Positions 41,683 to 50,873 are shown, counted from the first letter of the stretch. The stretch is 64,000 bases of DNA from Hymenobacter sp. YC55 (GCF_029433095.1 NZ_JARNTX010000002.1:992001-1056000), one strand, 5' to 3'. The notes: generated by a model from the letters alone, not told the origin. Numbers and translations: made by a program.

Positions 41683-41703
41683 CACTTCTAGCTTCTTGAA
41701 AGC

Positions 41704-42471
41704 TTATTCGTCGGCCGTCAGTTTTTCCTGGATGCCTTCGTCTTCAGCCTGCTTCTTGTCGGCATCTTCTTTGTCGACTTTCCGCTCCGACAGACCTTCT
41801 TCGATAGCCTTGCCAATCACGTTTACGATCAGCTGGATAGATTTCGAAGCGTCGTCGTTGGCTGGAATTGGGAAGTCTACCAATTCAGGGTTGGAGTTGG
41901 TATCGCAGATAGCGAATACTGGAACGCCCAACTTCTTGGCTTCTTTCACGGCGATGTGCTCGCGCTTCACGTCTACCACAAACAGGGCAGCGGGGAGGCG
42001 GCTCAGGTCGGCGATACCACCGAGTACACGCTCCAATTTCTCACGCTCACGCGTCATCATCAGACGCTCGCGCTTAGCGAGAGCAGCGTAAGCAGTGTTT
42101 TCCTTCACCATCTTGTCGATGGTGCTCATTTTCTTCAGCGACTTGCGTACCGTGGCGAAGTTGGTGAGCATACCACCCAACCACCGGTCGGTTACGAAAG
42201 GCATCTTGAGGCGGGTAGCCTCCGAAGTTACTATTTCTTGCGCTTGCTTCTTGGTTGCAACGAACATCACCTTGCGGCCGCTCTTTGCAATGTTGCGGAT
42301 GGCGTTAGCGGCCTGGTCCAGCGAAACAAGGGTTTTGTTGAGGTCGATGATGTGGATGCCGTTCTTCTCCATGAAGATGAACGGAGCCATTTTCGGGTCC
42401 CACTTGCGCGTGAGGTGACCAAAGTGGGCACCAGCGTCAAGCAGTTCTTTATAAGTGGTGGACTGAGCCAT
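41704..42471 (-). CDS. rpsB: 30S ribosomal protein S2
   Basis: The protein has 255 residues. It begins MAQSTTYKELLDAGAHFGH, contains the S2 patterns RKWDPKMAPFIF and DRWLGGMLTNF, and has VFAICDTNSNPELVDFPIPANDDA. The C-terminal tail after residue 225 is acidic/Lys-rich and slightly longer than in Escherichia coli. It is separated from rpsI by only 18 bases, so it shares the rplM promoter. Confidence 0.98.
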   Translation of the reverse strand: MAQSTTYKELLDAGAHFGHLTRKWDPKMAPFIFMEKNGIHIIDLNKTLVSLDQAANAIRNIAKSGRKVMFVATKKQAQEIVTSEATRLKMPFVTDRWLGGMLTNFATVRKSLKKMSTIDKMVKENTAYAALAKRERLMMTREREKLERVLGGIADLSRLPAALFVVDVKREHIAVKEAKKLGVPVFAICDTNSNPELVDFPIPANDDASKSIQLIVNVIGKAIEEGLSERKVDKEDADKKQAEDEGIQEKLTADE

Positions 42472-42489
42472 GATGAATTTCCTCTGGGA

Positions 42490-42876
42490 TTAGCGTTTCG
42501 AGAACTGGAACGAACGACGAGCTTTGCGCTTACCGAATTTCTTGCGTTCCACCATGCGCGGGTCGCGGGTCATGAAGCCTTCCTTCTTCAGGGCCGGACG
42601 AACTTCTTCGCTGTTCCCTACGAGGGCTTTCGAGATGGCCAAACGGATAGCTTCAGCCTGCGCCGAGATACCGCCACCATTTACGTTTACCTTGATGTCG
42701 TACTGACCAACCTGCTCTACGATAGCGAGGGGCTGATTGACAATGTTTTCCAGGAGTTCGTTACCGAAGTAAGTCTTCATGTCCCGGCCATTGATAGTGA
42801 TATTCCCTTGCCCGGCTTGCATGTAAATGCGCGCCACCGAGGTTTTTCTTCTACCAGAGGTGTTGGAGATTTCCAT
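42490..42876 (-). CDS. rpsI: 30S ribosomal protein S9
   Basis: The protein has 128 residues, normal for S9. It has SGRRKTSVARIYMQAG at the start, NGRDMKTYF, and a basic C-terminus ending FSKR, the extended tail that reaches the P-site tRNA. It follows rplM by 38 bases, the usual L13-S9 pair. Confidence 0.98.
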   Translation of the reverse strand: MEISNTSGRRKTSVARIYMQAGQGNITINGRDMKTYFGNELLENIVNQPLAIVEQVGQYDIKVNVNGGGISAQAEAIRLAISKALVGNSEEVRPALKKEGFMTRDPRMVERKKFGKRKARRSFQFSKR

Positions 42877-42914
42877 TAAGTGAAAAATTAAAGAAAAAAG
42901 AGGCCGAAATCGGC

Positions 42915-43367
42915 TTAGAGGTTTTTCAGTTCAACAGCTTGTGGCTGCTGTGCTTGGTGTGGGTGCTCGCTGCCAGCGTACACGTACAGGTTGCGGAACT
43001 GCTCGCGGCCGAGGCGGTTGCCTTGCAGCATGCCTTTCACGGCGTGCTCGATTACGCTAGCCGAGTTTTTAGCCTTTTTGTCGCGCAGATTAACGCGCTT
43101 CTGACCACCTGGATAACCCGAGTGGGTTACATAGATTTTGTCGGTCAGTTTCTTGCCAGTTACACGCAGGTTGTCGGCGTTGATAACAATAACGTTGTCG
43201 CCGCAATCGGAGTTGGGCGTGAACGATGGCTTGTGCTTGCCACGCAGCATGTTGGCAATCTGGCTGGCCAGACGGCCCAGGGGCGCAACACTGGCATCAA
43301 CCACAACCCAGGCCTTATCGGCGTTGGCTTTGTTGACGGATACCGTCTTGAAGCTCAGATGATCCAT
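42915..43367 (-). CDS. rplM: 50S ribosomal protein L13
   Basis: The protein has 150 residues from the ATG at 43367 (MDHLSFKTVSVNKANADKAW). The frame runs 21 codons further upstream but overlaps the promoter. Family patterns are VVVDASVAPLGRLASQIANML and the SGYPGG turn. It is the first gene of the operon rplM-rpsI-rpsB-tsf. Confidence 0.98.
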   Translation of the reverse strand: MDHLSFKTVSVNKANADKAWVVVDASVAPLGRLASQIANMLRGKHKPSFTPNSDCGDNVIVINADNLRVTGKKLTDKIYVTHSGYPGGQKRVNLRDKKAKNSASVIEHAVKGMLQGNRLGREQFRNLYVYAGSEHPHQAQQPQAVELKNL

Positions 43368-43429
43368 TGGGAGGAAGGTAAGCGTTTGGAAATGAGATGA
43401 AACCGAACTAGGTCCGGGAAAAACGGACA

Positions 43430-43459
43430 CAAAGTTACCGCCTTTCCCCGGATTTACAA
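43430..43459 (-). promoter_or_regulatory. Promoter of the rplM operon
   Basis: On the minus strand TTG (43459-43457), a 19-base spacer and TAACTTTG (43437-43430) match the Bacteroidota consensus. Transcription would begin near 43425, giving a leader of about 58 bases before the rplM ATG. Confidence 0.65.
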
Positions 43460-43566
43460 CATAGTGATTAATAATTGTGCCGAGGAAGAGGCTTTAAGAC
43501 AGGCGCTAAGCAGAAACTAGCTGCCTCCTGGTTTTGAGAAGGAAAGTTTTCGTGCTGCTTACCCTC

Positions 43567-44280
43567 TTACTGATACTGCCGCAGTGTATCAACCAGCACC
43601 CGGAAATCTTTTGGGTAAGGCGCTTCAATAGTGACGCTCTCTCCGTCGAGCTTGGCAAACGTGAGGCTGGCGGCATGTAGCGCAAAACGCTTGATGAAGG
43701 GCTGCTCTTCTTCTCCTTCTTTCATGTTGAACTTCTTCTTCAGAGAAGAGAGAAAGAAATCTTCGCCGCCATACATCTTATCGCCAATGATAGGAGCTTG
43801 CAGATAGGCAAGGTGCAAGCGAATCTGGTGCATACGGCCCGTAATGGGCTGACACTCGAGCAGCGTATGGCGGGCAAACGCCTCCATAGTGCGCACCAGC
43901 GTCACGGCAGGTTTGCCATTGTACGCCAACCGAGCTCTGCCTTTGGTAGTGGTTTCGATGTTGCGCTCTACGCGCAAGCCCTCGTATTGGTGTACTCCCC
44001 AAGCTGCGGCATGGTAGATTTTGCGCACTTTGCGATCCTCGAACTGCATGGCCAAATGGCGGTACGCAGCCGGATTTTTAGCGAGTGCCAAGGAACCGCT
44101 GGTTTCTTTGTCGAGGCGGTGGCAGGCCTGCACGTCGTCGTACTGCTCGCGGGCGAGGCGTAGGATATTGGGCGCGCCGCCAAATCGCTCGTCGAGGGTG
44201 GCAAGAAAAGGAGGTTTGTTGATGACGACGTAATCTTCGTCTTCGAACAGAATGAGATCTTGAAAATTAGGTAGCTTCAT
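43567..44280 (-). CDS. RluA-family pseudouridine synthase
   Basis: The protein has 237 residues. It shows the RluA catalytic motif HRLDKETSG with Asp57, the N-terminal VINKPPFLAT, and the later GRMHQIRLHLAYLQAPIIGDKMYGG. There is no S4 domain, which places it with single-domain members like RluA/TruC rather than RluD. The RNA target (rRNA or tRNA position) cannot be told from sequence. A candidate -7 box is just upstream, and its 3' end meets the rplM promoter region. Confidence 0.92.
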   Translation of the reverse strand: MKLPNFQDLILFEDEDYVVINKPPFLATLDERFGGAPNILRLAREQYDDVQACHRLDKETSGSLALAKNPAAYRHLAMQFEDRKVRKIYHAAAWGVHQYEGLRVERNIETTTKGRARLAYNGKPAVTLVRTMEAFARHTLLECQPITGRMHQIRLHLAYLQAPIIGDKMYGGEDFFLSSLKKKFNMKEGEEEQPFIKRFALHAASLTFAKLDGESVTIEAPYPKDFRVLVDTLRQYQ

Positions 44281-44290
44281 AAGGAAGCCG

Positions 44291-44298
44291 CAAAGGTA
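44291..44298 (-). promoter_or_regulatory. Candidate -7 box of the pseudouridine synthase gene
   Basis: The plus-strand CAAAGGTA reads TACCTTTG on the minus strand, a TAnnTTTG match, ten bases before the ATG. There is no TTG at the expected distance. Confidence 0.35.
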
Positions 44299-44367
44299 AG
44301 CGGATTGAAGTGACAGGTCCTAGCTGACAAAATAGTAAGCACTAAGGTGCCATCCGTCCGCTGCTTG

Positions 44368-45501
44368 TTACCTGCTGCCCGACAATTCGTTGTCGCTCAA
44401 CTGCCCATCATACGTCAGCTCATCACTTTTCTGCTTCGCTTCAGGCAGTACGTTCTTTGGCTTCATCAGCTTGAACTCGAGTGTAGTGCCTTGGCCCATT
44501 TCGCTGCGCACCCGAATAGTTGATTTGTGCGCTTCAATGATGTGCTTGCAGATAGCGAGGCCTAAGCCAGAGCCACCCGAGTCGCGTGAGCGGCTTTTGT
44601 CGATGCGGTAGAATCGCTCGAAGATGCGGTTCATGTGCTGCTTCGGAATACCAGCGCCATCGTCGCGCACGGATATGCGCACGGATTTGCTACTTTCCTG
44701 CAACGACACAATTACGTGTCCGTTTTCGCGCCCGTACTTAATGGCATTATCAATTAAATTGATGAGCACTTGGCGGATGCGGTTGCGGTCAGCCAGTACC
44801 CGTACGCCAGTTTCGGTCAGATCAGGAGGAAACAATTCAAGGCGCACATTGCGGTGAGCAGCTTTCAATTCCAACTGCTCGAAAATCTCTTGTACTAAAG
44901 CCACTAAGTCGAAGCCATGGCGTCGCATTCGTACTACGCCCTTTTCCAGCTGCGAAATAGTGACTAGGTCCTGAACCAGCGTGTCCAGTGCGTCGAGGCT
45001 ATTGGCGGCCTTTTGTAGAAATCGTTGGCGAGTGAAATCATCTACTTCTTCATCGTCGAGGATGGTGTGCAAGAAGCCTTGCGCAGCGAATATGGGCGTT
45101 TTCAACTCGTGCGATACATCGGCCAGGAATTCACGGCGCAGAGCCTGCAGCCGTTTTAATTCGTCGATTTCCTTTTGCTTGCGTTCGGCCATTTCCACTA
45201 TCTCGTCGCGCATGCGCTTGAGAGGTTCGGGCCGGAACAAGAACTTATTGGACAGCTTGCGAAACTCTTTGCGCTTCACATTTTCCAGGCTAGAATAGAT
45301 GCTGTTGATTTCGCGAAAAATTAACGCCTCGAACATCAAATACAGCAGCAAAAAGCACGTAGCCACTGTGATGCCCGCTGCCAAAACACCCTCGCGCAAC
45401 TCCATAGTAGGGCCTACCCACGCAAGCGTGGTAAGCGCAGCCGCGACAAGCAACGACAGAATGATGGCAATAATGCGCGATGAGAGATTCAAGCCAAACA
45501 C
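44368..45501 (-). CDS. PhoR-like sensor histidine kinase
   Basis: The protein has 377 residues. Two membrane helices (about 10-30 and 38-60) enclose a very short periplasmic loop, so sensing is probably intramembrane or through partners. A HAMP-like helical linker is followed by HisKA with the phospho-accepting His in LADVSHELKTPIFAAQG (near residue 129). HATPase_c has the N box VLINLIDNAIKYG, G1 DDGAGIP, and GGSGLGLAICKHIIEAH. The C-terminal 25 residues are charged. It follows the PhoB-like regulator gene by 194 bases on the same strand and is its likely partner; the pair resembles PhoPR. No phosphate-transport genes are nearby. Confidence 0.92.
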   Translation of the reverse strand: MFGLNLSSRIIAIILSLLVAAALTTLAWVGPTMELREGVLAAGITVATCFLLLYLMFEALIFREINSIYSSLENVKRKEFRKLSNKFLFRPEPLKRMRDEIVEMAERKQKEIDELKRLQALRREFLADVSHELKTPIFAAQGFLHTILDDEEVDDFTRQRFLQKAANSLDALDTLVQDLVTISQLEKGVVRMRRHGFDLVALVQEIFEQLELKAAHRNVRLELFPPDLTETGVRVLADRNRIRQVLINLIDNAIKYGRENGHVIVSLQESSKSVRISVRDDGAGIPKQHMNRIFERFYRIDKSRSRDSGGSGLGLAICKHIIEAHKSTIRVRSEMGQGTTLEFKLMKPKNVLPEAKQKSDELTYDGQLSDNELSGSR

Positions 45502-45608
45502 AACAATTAATTCAAGGTTAAAGATAAATGATCAAATGATGATTATAAGCTATCAGTAGCTGTGGCAGAGGCTAATTTGAAATCAGGAAAGCTGATAGGA
45601 CGTCAAGA

Positions 45609-45677
45609 AAAGACCTCTTTCGAACTTAGAGAATACTGCTTGTAAGTACCGCTCTGCCGTCCAAAAGAGGCCTCTTT
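45609..45677 (-). terminator. Terminator-like palindromes between the regulator and kinase genes
   Basis: AAAGAGGCCTCTTT (45664-45677) is a perfect palindrome. Its CCTCTTT half also pairs with AAAGAGGTCTTTTC read from 45620 to 45607 on the minus strand, where a T-rich tail follows. It could end most regulator transcripts before the kinase gene. Confidence 0.5.
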
Positions 45678-45695
45678 AATTGGGGTTGCAGAGCG

Positions 45696-46460
45696 TTAGT
45701 CGGTGTTAAATTTGTAGCCGACGCCCTTGATAGTTTGGATGTGGTGGTCGCCTACTTTCTCGCGCACTTTGCGCACATGCACGTCCACGGTACGAGCCAG
45801 CACGAATACGTCGTTGCCCCAGATATTTTGTAGTAGCTCCTCACGCCCAAATACCTTGTGGGGGGTGGCGGCTAGAAAAGCTAATAGCTCGAATTCCTTT
45901 TTGGGCAGCGTAATCTTGCGGCCCTCCTGGTACACCGAGAAGCCTGTGCGGTCAATTTTGAGGCCGTTGATTTCGATGGTGTCTTGCACGGATTGTGGGT
46001 CCCGGTCGCGGCGTACAAAGGCGGCTAGGCGGCTAAGCAGGGCCCGAGGTTTAATTGGCTTGGCAATGAAGTCGTCGGCACCAGCCTCGAAGGCGGCTAC
46101 TTCCGAAAATTCCTCGGCACGTGCCGTGAGGAAGATGATATAGGTATCCTTAAACTTGGGCTGTTCGCGCAAATGGCGGCAGGTAGCAATGCCATCGAGG
46201 TTGGGCATCATCACATCGAGCAAGATGATGTCGGGCGCAAACTGGGGAGCAATTTCCAGTGCCCGGCGACCGTCGGACGCCGATGCTACCGAGTAGCCTT
46301 CCTTGCGCAGGTTGTACTCGAGTAGCTCCACAATATCAGGATCATCATCGACTACCAAAATCTTGTACGCATTGGGATTAGCGGGTGCTTGCACGGTACG
46401 AGGTGTTTGAAGTAAAAAAGAAAGCGCTGGCAAAAGTACCGCCACGCCTGAGTCTAACAT
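45696..46460 (-). CDS. OmpR/PhoB-family response regulator
   Basis: The frame gives 254 residues from ATG 46460, but the first 30 (MLDSGVAVLLPALSFLLQTPRTVQAPANPN) are not part of the family. A GTG at 46394 just before APANPNAYKILVVDDD is a likely alternative start. The receiver domain has VVDDDPD, phospho-acceptor Asp in ILLDVMMPNLDG and Lys in IAKPIKPRAL. The C-terminal winged helix (about 160-252) has LPKKEFELLAFLAATPHKVFGREELLQNIWG and the recognition region RTVDVHVRKVREKVG. It is upstream of the PhoR-like kinase. Confidence 0.92.
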   Translation of the reverse strand: MLDSGVAVLLPALSFLLQTPRTVQAPANPNAYKILVVDDDPDIVELLEYNLRKEGYSVASASDGRRALEIAPQFAPDIILLDVMMPNLDGIATCRHLREQPKFKDTYIIFLTARAEEFSEVAAFEAGADDFIAKPIKPRALLSRLAAFVRRDRDPQSVQDTIEINGLKIDRTGFSVYQEGRKITLPKKEFELLAFLAATPHKVFGREELLQNIWGNDVFVLARTVDVHVRKVREKVGDHHIQTIKGVGYKFNTD

Positions 46461-46510
46461 GTTACCTTTTCGTTAACCGTCGTTTCGATTAGCGCGAGTA
46501 GGCCATAAAA

Positions 46511-46536
46511 AAAGCGGCTCCTGTTGGGGCCGCTTT
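46511..46536 (-). terminator. Intrinsic terminator of the DUF3108 gene
   Basis: AAAGCGGC (46511-46518) and GCCGCTTT (46529-46536) pair. On the minus strand the hairpin follows the stop at 46545 and ends in a seven-base T-run. Confidence 0.88.
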
Positions 46537-46544
46537 ACAAGTCG

Positions 46545-47369
46545 CTAATTGCGTGCTACTAGGTTGAGTCGGGTTTTCAAGCCTTGGTACTTGAACATAT
46601 CCACCTTGACTGCCCCAACAAACATTTCAGCTTGGATAAGAACTGGAATCTTGTTTCGGTCGTCGGAGAGGTAAACCGAAATAGCGTTTTCCCCTTTGAA
46701 CAGCTTGTTGCTCGGCATCCTCGGGACCAGCTTAATGGCCCGAATAGTGCCGGCTTTGGTTTCCACTGTTTCGCGGCCTTTGTAGACTACATCCATCGAG
46801 AAGACATTCTCATCGAAGAAGCCTTGCACGCGAATCACTTCACCAATGTGGCGCTGGTCATAATTGAGCGTGCGCAAAAAGTAGAAGCCACTAACAATGT
46901 CCTGCACGTTGTCGGGCACTTTGTAGCTGCCGCGCTTGATCTTGTTTTTGTCTTTGCCGTGACGCTCCATCTGGGCCATGTCGTTGAAATGGTCGAAATC
47001 AACCGTTTCGCGCCGACGGTAGTTGTTTTCCTCGATGTTGCGGAAGAAGCGCTGGGGTACAATACTGGTCGTGTCGATGTAGCTGCGCCACGTATCACGA
47101 ATGCGCAGAAAGACGTCGAACGAGCCTGTCGTTTTGCCCGTGACCGTAGCCCGGTAGCAAGCTCGGTCGTTGACGCGGTGCAAGTCATTATCCACTTCGA
47201 TAGTTGCTTCGGCCGCATTGATGAGGCCGTAGTGCACCTTGTATTGCAACACCTCACCTTTCGTGAAGCTAGTGTTAGGTACGGACCGAAGACCACCAGA
47301 AGGCTGGAAGGCCAGCAGGCCCACCAGCGGTAGAAGAATGAAAAAAGATAATAGCCAACGGCGGTTCAT
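46545..47369 (-). CDS. DUF3108 exported protein
   Basis: The protein has 274 residues. The signal peptide is MNRRWLLSFFILLPLVGLLAFQPSGG. The mature part matches DUF3108: FTKGEVLQYKVHYGLINAAEATIEV, WRSYIDTTSIVPQRFFRNIEE, VSGFYFLRTLNYD and a late KLVPRMPS segment. The family is periplasmic, with an eight-stranded lipocalin/LolB-like fold suspected. Its role is unknown; in Bacteroidota it is often near housekeeping genes, as here beside recA and a two-component system. A TATATTTG -7 candidate lies upstream. Confidence 0.88.
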   Translation of the reverse strand: MNRRWLLSFFILLPLVGLLAFQPSGGLRSVPNTSFTKGEVLQYKVHYGLINAAEATIEVDNDLHRVNDRACYRATVTGKTTGSFDVFLRIRDTWRSYIDTTSIVPQRFFRNIEENNYRRRETVDFDHFNDMAQMERHGKDKNKIKRGSYKVPDNVQDIVSGFYFLRTLNYDQRHIGEVIRVQGFFDENVFSMDVVYKGRETVETKAGTIRAIKLVPRMPSNKLFKGENAISVYLSDDRNKIPVLIQAEMFVGAVKVDMFKYQGLKTRLNLVARN

Positions 47370-47425
47370 AGAGTTGTAAGCAGGAAAAATAGGCTCCTGG
47401 GTACCTCAGACAAAAGAGGTGCCAG

Positions 47426-47433
47426 CAAATATA
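47426..47433 (-). promoter_or_regulatory. Candidate -7 box of the DUF3108 gene
   Basis: The plus-strand CAAATATA reads TATATTTG on the minus strand and lies 56 bases before the ATG. There is no TTG at the usual distance. Confidence 0.3.
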
Positions 47434-47543
47434 ACGCAATGTCTCGACGGGCCAGAACGGTTGATTTACAACCAACTGGTTTTCTTTAAATCCGGTATTC
47501 CACTTACGAAACATCCGCTCTTAGTGGCAAGGCGATAACGCAA

Positions 47544-47573
47544 AAAGTCCCGCCGGAATGCCAGCGGGACTTT
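47544..47573 (-). terminator. Intrinsic terminator of recA
   Basis: AAAGTCCCGC (47544-47553) and GCGGGACTTT (47564-47573) pair perfectly with a ten-base loop. A T-run follows on the minus strand. Confidence 0.88.
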
Positions 47574-47606
47574 ATTACCTCTTAATCTTATCTCAACGCG
47601 AAGCGC

Positions 47607-48698
47607 TTACAGCGTGTCGTCATCCTCAACGGTAGTATCTACCGGGATGGCGGCCATTGCTACTTCGGGCTCACCTTTCACCAAGTTGCGGATCTGCGCT
47701 TCGATTTTGTCAGCAAGCTCAGGGTTGTCCTGCAAGATGGTTTTCACGCCCTCACGACCTTGGCCGAGACGGTCGCCGTTGTAAGAGAACCAAGAACCCG
47801 ACTTGGCAATGATGCCCATGTCGACGCCTAGGTCAAGGATTTCACCTACTTTCGAGATGCCCTCGCCGTAGATGATGTCGAACTCCACCACTTTGAACGG
47901 TGGCGCCACTTTGTTTTTCACAACCTTCACCTTGGTGCGGTTACCGGTTACGTTGTCTTTATCTTCCTTGATCTGGCCGATGCGACGGATGTCGAGGCGA
48001 ACCGAAGCATAGAACTTCAGCGCGTTACCACCAGTGGTAGTTTCGGGCGAGCCGAACATCACACCGATCTTTTCACGGAGCTGGTTGATGAAGATGCACA
48101 AGCAGTTGGTCTTGTTGATCGTACCGGTCAGCTTACGCAAGGCCTGGCTCATGAGGCGGGCGTGCAAGCCCACTTTCGAGTCACCCATGTCGCCTTCCAA
48201 TTCACCTTTCGGTACGAGGGCGGCCACGGAGTCGATAACAATGATGTCAATAGCACCCGAAGAAATCAGCTGGTCGGCTATTTCAAGGGCTTGTTCGCCG
48301 TTGTCGGGCTGTGCGATGAGCAGGTTTTCAGTGTCGATGCCTAGCTTCTCAGCGTAGGTGCGGTCGAAGGCGTGCTCGGCGTCGATGAAGGCAGCCATGC
48401 CACCTTTCTTCTGAGCTTCGGCAATAGCATGTAGTGTAAGCGTGGTTTTACCCGAAGATTCCGGACCATAGATCTCAACCACACGGCCACGGGGCAGACC
48501 CCCGATGCCCAGCGCAATGTCGAGGCCTAACGAGCCGGTGCTGATAGCCGGAATATCGACAACTTTGTTGTCGCTCAGCTTCATGACCGTTCCTTTACCG
48601 TAGTTCTTGTCAAGCTTGTCCAGCGTGAGCTGAAGAGCTTTCAACTTCTCGGTTTGAGGATTAGCAACCTTATCGGCTTTGTCAGTAGTAGCAGCCAT
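47607..48698 (-). CDS. recA: Recombinase RecA
   Basis: The protein has 363 residues and catalyses strand exchange and LexA/UmuD-type coprotease activity. It has Walker A GPESSGKTTL (about 79), Walker B region IIVIDSVAALVPKGE, the L1 and L2 loops including GSPETTTGGNALKFYASVRLD, and a typical C-terminal acidic tail (TTVEDDDTL). Length is normal and no intein is present. It is monocistronic. I see no obvious LexA operator upstream, and the Bacteroidota SOS box is not well defined. Confidence 0.99.
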   Translation of the reverse strand: MAATTDKADKVANPQTEKLKALQLTLDKLDKNYGKGTVMKLSDNKVVDIPAISTGSLGLDIALGIGGLPRGRVVEIYGPESSGKTTLTLHAIAEAQKKGGMAAFIDAEHAFDRTYAEKLGIDTENLLIAQPDNGEQALEIADQLISSGAIDIIVIDSVAALVPKGELEGDMGDSKVGLHARLMSQALRKLTGTINKTNCLCIFINQLREKIGVMFGSPETTTGGNALKFYASVRLDIRRIGQIKEDKDNVTGNRTKVKVVKNKVAPPFKVVEFDIIYGEGISKVGEILDLGVDMGIIAKSGSWFSYNGDRLGQGREGVKTILQDNPELADKIEAQIRNLVKGEPEVAMAAIPVDTTVEDDDTL

Positions 48699-48886
48699 TA
48701 GAATAGGGTTTGGGGGAAATGCTTAGGTTTGGTGAATGTAGGCGTTTTAGGTTGCCTGCGCAACCCAGAAGTGGCTTTGCAACGTGCCAAGCTACTCTGT
48801 TTGGGGTAGGCTAGTGTTAACGTCACTGACCTATATTTTGTCCCCGCAATGCTAAAAATTTTCGTTGAATTTAGGGAAATTTTTCT

Positions 48887-50056
48887 GTGCTAAGAATTTT
48901 AGGAAATACCTGTTTTTCTACCGCCTTGATACTGACGTTGGTAGGCTGGTTGGGAGGCATGAATACTGCTTTGGGGCAACTGAATAACCAGGCATTTTTA
49001 TACCGATTACCTGTGAAACCCGAGAATAGTGGGCAGCTCCGGGTGGCAGTGCAAGGGTTTTTGTTCTCCAAAGACAACGAGTATTTCAACAAGATAAACG
49101 AAGGCAAAACCCTCTACGGAACACAGCTTGCCCCCCGTCTGGTTTACTTTCCGAGCGGTAATCTGCGGTTAGAGGCTGGTATTTTTCTTTATAAGGACTA
49201 CGGTACGCCTCGGCTTCGACAGGTGCGGCCACTGTTCACCGCCAAGTATCAGAACGGCCCACACAGTTTGTTGTTCGGCAATATTGAAGGACAGTTGAAC
49301 CACGGCTACATAGAGCCGCTATTTGACTTCGAGCGGGTGATGCTCAACAGACTTGAAGAAGGCATGCAGTATCGGCTGCAGACTTCGCGTGTGCAACTCG
49401 ACGCCTGGGTGGATTGGCAGCGGCAACAGTATCGGTATAGCAATTTTCAGGAGGAAGTGGCCGGCGGGCTTACGTCGGAGGTTACGGCGTATCAGGATTC
49501 GGCGGGCTGGCGCTTGGGCATAGTACCGATGCAGTTCCTAGCAATTCACCACGGCGGCCAACTTGATACTATCGATACTCCGCTGCAAACGCTGTTCAAC
49601 TTTGCTACCGGGCTGCGAGTACGGCGCAAGCTGAACTCCAAGTTTGCTACCGCAGTGTACCTCGATGGCTACGTGACGCACTTTACCGATTACTCCTTCG
49701 AAGAAGTATTGCCCTACAAGCGCGGCACCGGCTTATATCTTAATGCCAGTGTAGACACGCGCCTTTCCACGGTAATGGTTAGTTATTGGTCGGGCAATGG
49801 ATTTGTGGCGCCACAAGGCGGCAAGCTCTACCAATCTATTTCGAGTACCGTCAATAACCCTAACTACACAGAGCGTCAGCGGCAATTGCTGATTCTGCGC
49901 TTTCTTAAAGACTACCATTTGCCGGGCAACGTTACGTTGAGTACGCGTTTCGAGCCTTTTTACGATTTGCAGAACAAGCAGATAGAGTTTTCTTTCGGCG
50001 CTTACTTGAACTTCAACTATGAGTTTTTGCTCGGTACGCTTCGGCAAAGCGAGTAA
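48887..50056 (+). CDS. Predicted outer-membrane beta-barrel protein
   Basis: The protein has 389 residues from GTG 48887. The N-terminal hydrophobic segment (about 8-35) ends at ALGQLNN, a plausible signal peptide, so the ATG further down would lose it. The mature part is Tyr/Phe/Arg/Gln-rich with alternating hydrophobic strands (for example LRVAVQGFLFSK, LRLEAGIFLYKDYG, VMVSYWSGNGFVA) and ends YLNFNYEFLLGTLRQSE, as expected for a barrel of about 14-18 strands. I cannot name the family. It stands alone between recA and a convergent GNAT gene. Confidence 0.75.
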   Translation: MLRILGNTCFSTALILTLVGWLGGMNTALGQLNNQAFLYRLPVKPENSGQLRVAVQGFLFSKDNEYFNKINEGKTLYGTQLAPRLVYFPSGNLRLEAGIFLYKDYGTPRLRQVRPLFTAKYQNGPHSLLFGNIEGQLNHGYIEPLFDFERVMLNRLEEGMQYRLQTSRVQLDAWVDWQRQQYRYSNFQEEVAGGLTSEVTAYQDSAGWRLGIVPMQFLAIHHGGQLDTIDTPLQTLFNFATGLRVRRKLNSKFATAVYLDGYVTHFTDYSFEEVLPYKRGTGLYLNASVDTRLSTVMVSYWSGNGFVAPQGGKLYQSISSTVNNPNYTERQRQLLILRFLKDYHLPGNVTLSTRFEPFYDLQNKQIEFSFGAYLNFNYEFLLGTLRQSE

Positions 50057-50116
50057 GCAATGGTACAGCCACATCCGGTAGTAAAACTGAGCAAGTAAGT
50101 AGTTCGGCCCAAACTG

Positions 50117-50818
50117 TTAAGACGGCGGGTCGAGTCGGTAGTGCATAATTTCTGATTCCTTGCCGCGTAGGGGCCATAAGCGTCGGCGAGTGGTTGTAAT
50201 AGGGCGAAACCCTACCGCTTCAGCCACGGCCAAGCTACGCGGGTTGTTGCGGCGGCAGCGCAGGGTTAAATAGTGCGCTTTTAGGTGCTCACCAAAGCCA
50301 AATTGCACAGTTGCAGCCAGCGCCTCACGCGCGTAGCCATGGCCTTCGGCGTGGGCCGCTAGATAATAGCCAACTTCAGCGGTTAGAGGGGTTTGCCAAC
50401 TAGGCCGCAAGCTAATGTCGCCGAGGTAGGTGGCCGTTTCGCGGTGCCAAATCCCGAACACGTAGAGACGACCGGTACGCCAGTCTTGCGCGAATTGGGA
50501 GATGGTACGGGTAGCGTCGGCCAGCGTTTGCACCGCGGCCACGCGGGCCGGAAACGCGGGTTCTAGCCGGCGGCGGTTCTGGTCGAGCACAGCAAAGAAG
50601 TCGGCTTCGTCGGCGGGTTGGTAGGGGCGAAGCGTGAGGCGGGTGGTGGTAAGGGGCGTGAGCGGCGGAGGCAAAGCGGCGTGTATGATTTGGGGAATAC
50701 AATGCAAGTACCTACGCGCAGCAACGCAATAGGGGCGAAAAAAGGGGTAGCTGAATGCGTGGTAGTAACTCTGGGTTGCTGATGTCGTTAGTTTCAGGGA
50801 CAGGTACCACTCGCCCAA
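50117..50818 (-). CDS. GNAT family N-acetyltransferase (RimJ/RimL-like)
   Basis: The frame gives 233 residues, but the family domain begins near residue 57 (TTRLTLRPYQPADEADFFAVLDQNRR). The first 50 residues are probably not all translated; no internal ATG exists there, so the start is uncertain. The acetyl-CoA motif is VGYYLAAHAEGHGYAREAL, followed by LTLRCRRNNPRSLAVAEAVGF, the typical RimJ/RimL ending. Its substrate may be a protein N-terminus or a small molecule. Confidence 0.87.
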   Translation of the reverse strand: MGEWYLSLKLTTSATQSYYHAFSYPFFRPYCVAARRYLHCIPQIIHAALPPPLTPLTTTRLTLRPYQPADEADFFAVLDQNRRRLEPAFPARVAAVQTLADATRTISQFAQDWRTGRLYVFGIWHRETATYLGDISLRPSWQTPLTAEVGYYLAAHAEGHGYAREALAATVQFGFGEHLKAHYLTLRCRRNNPRSLAVAEAVGFRPITTTRRRLWPLRGKESEIMHYRLDPPS

Positions 50819-50873
50819 GCAGGCAGTAGTGGCAGATCTGTTTTACTCGCTCAATTCCATTTACAACTTAGCT

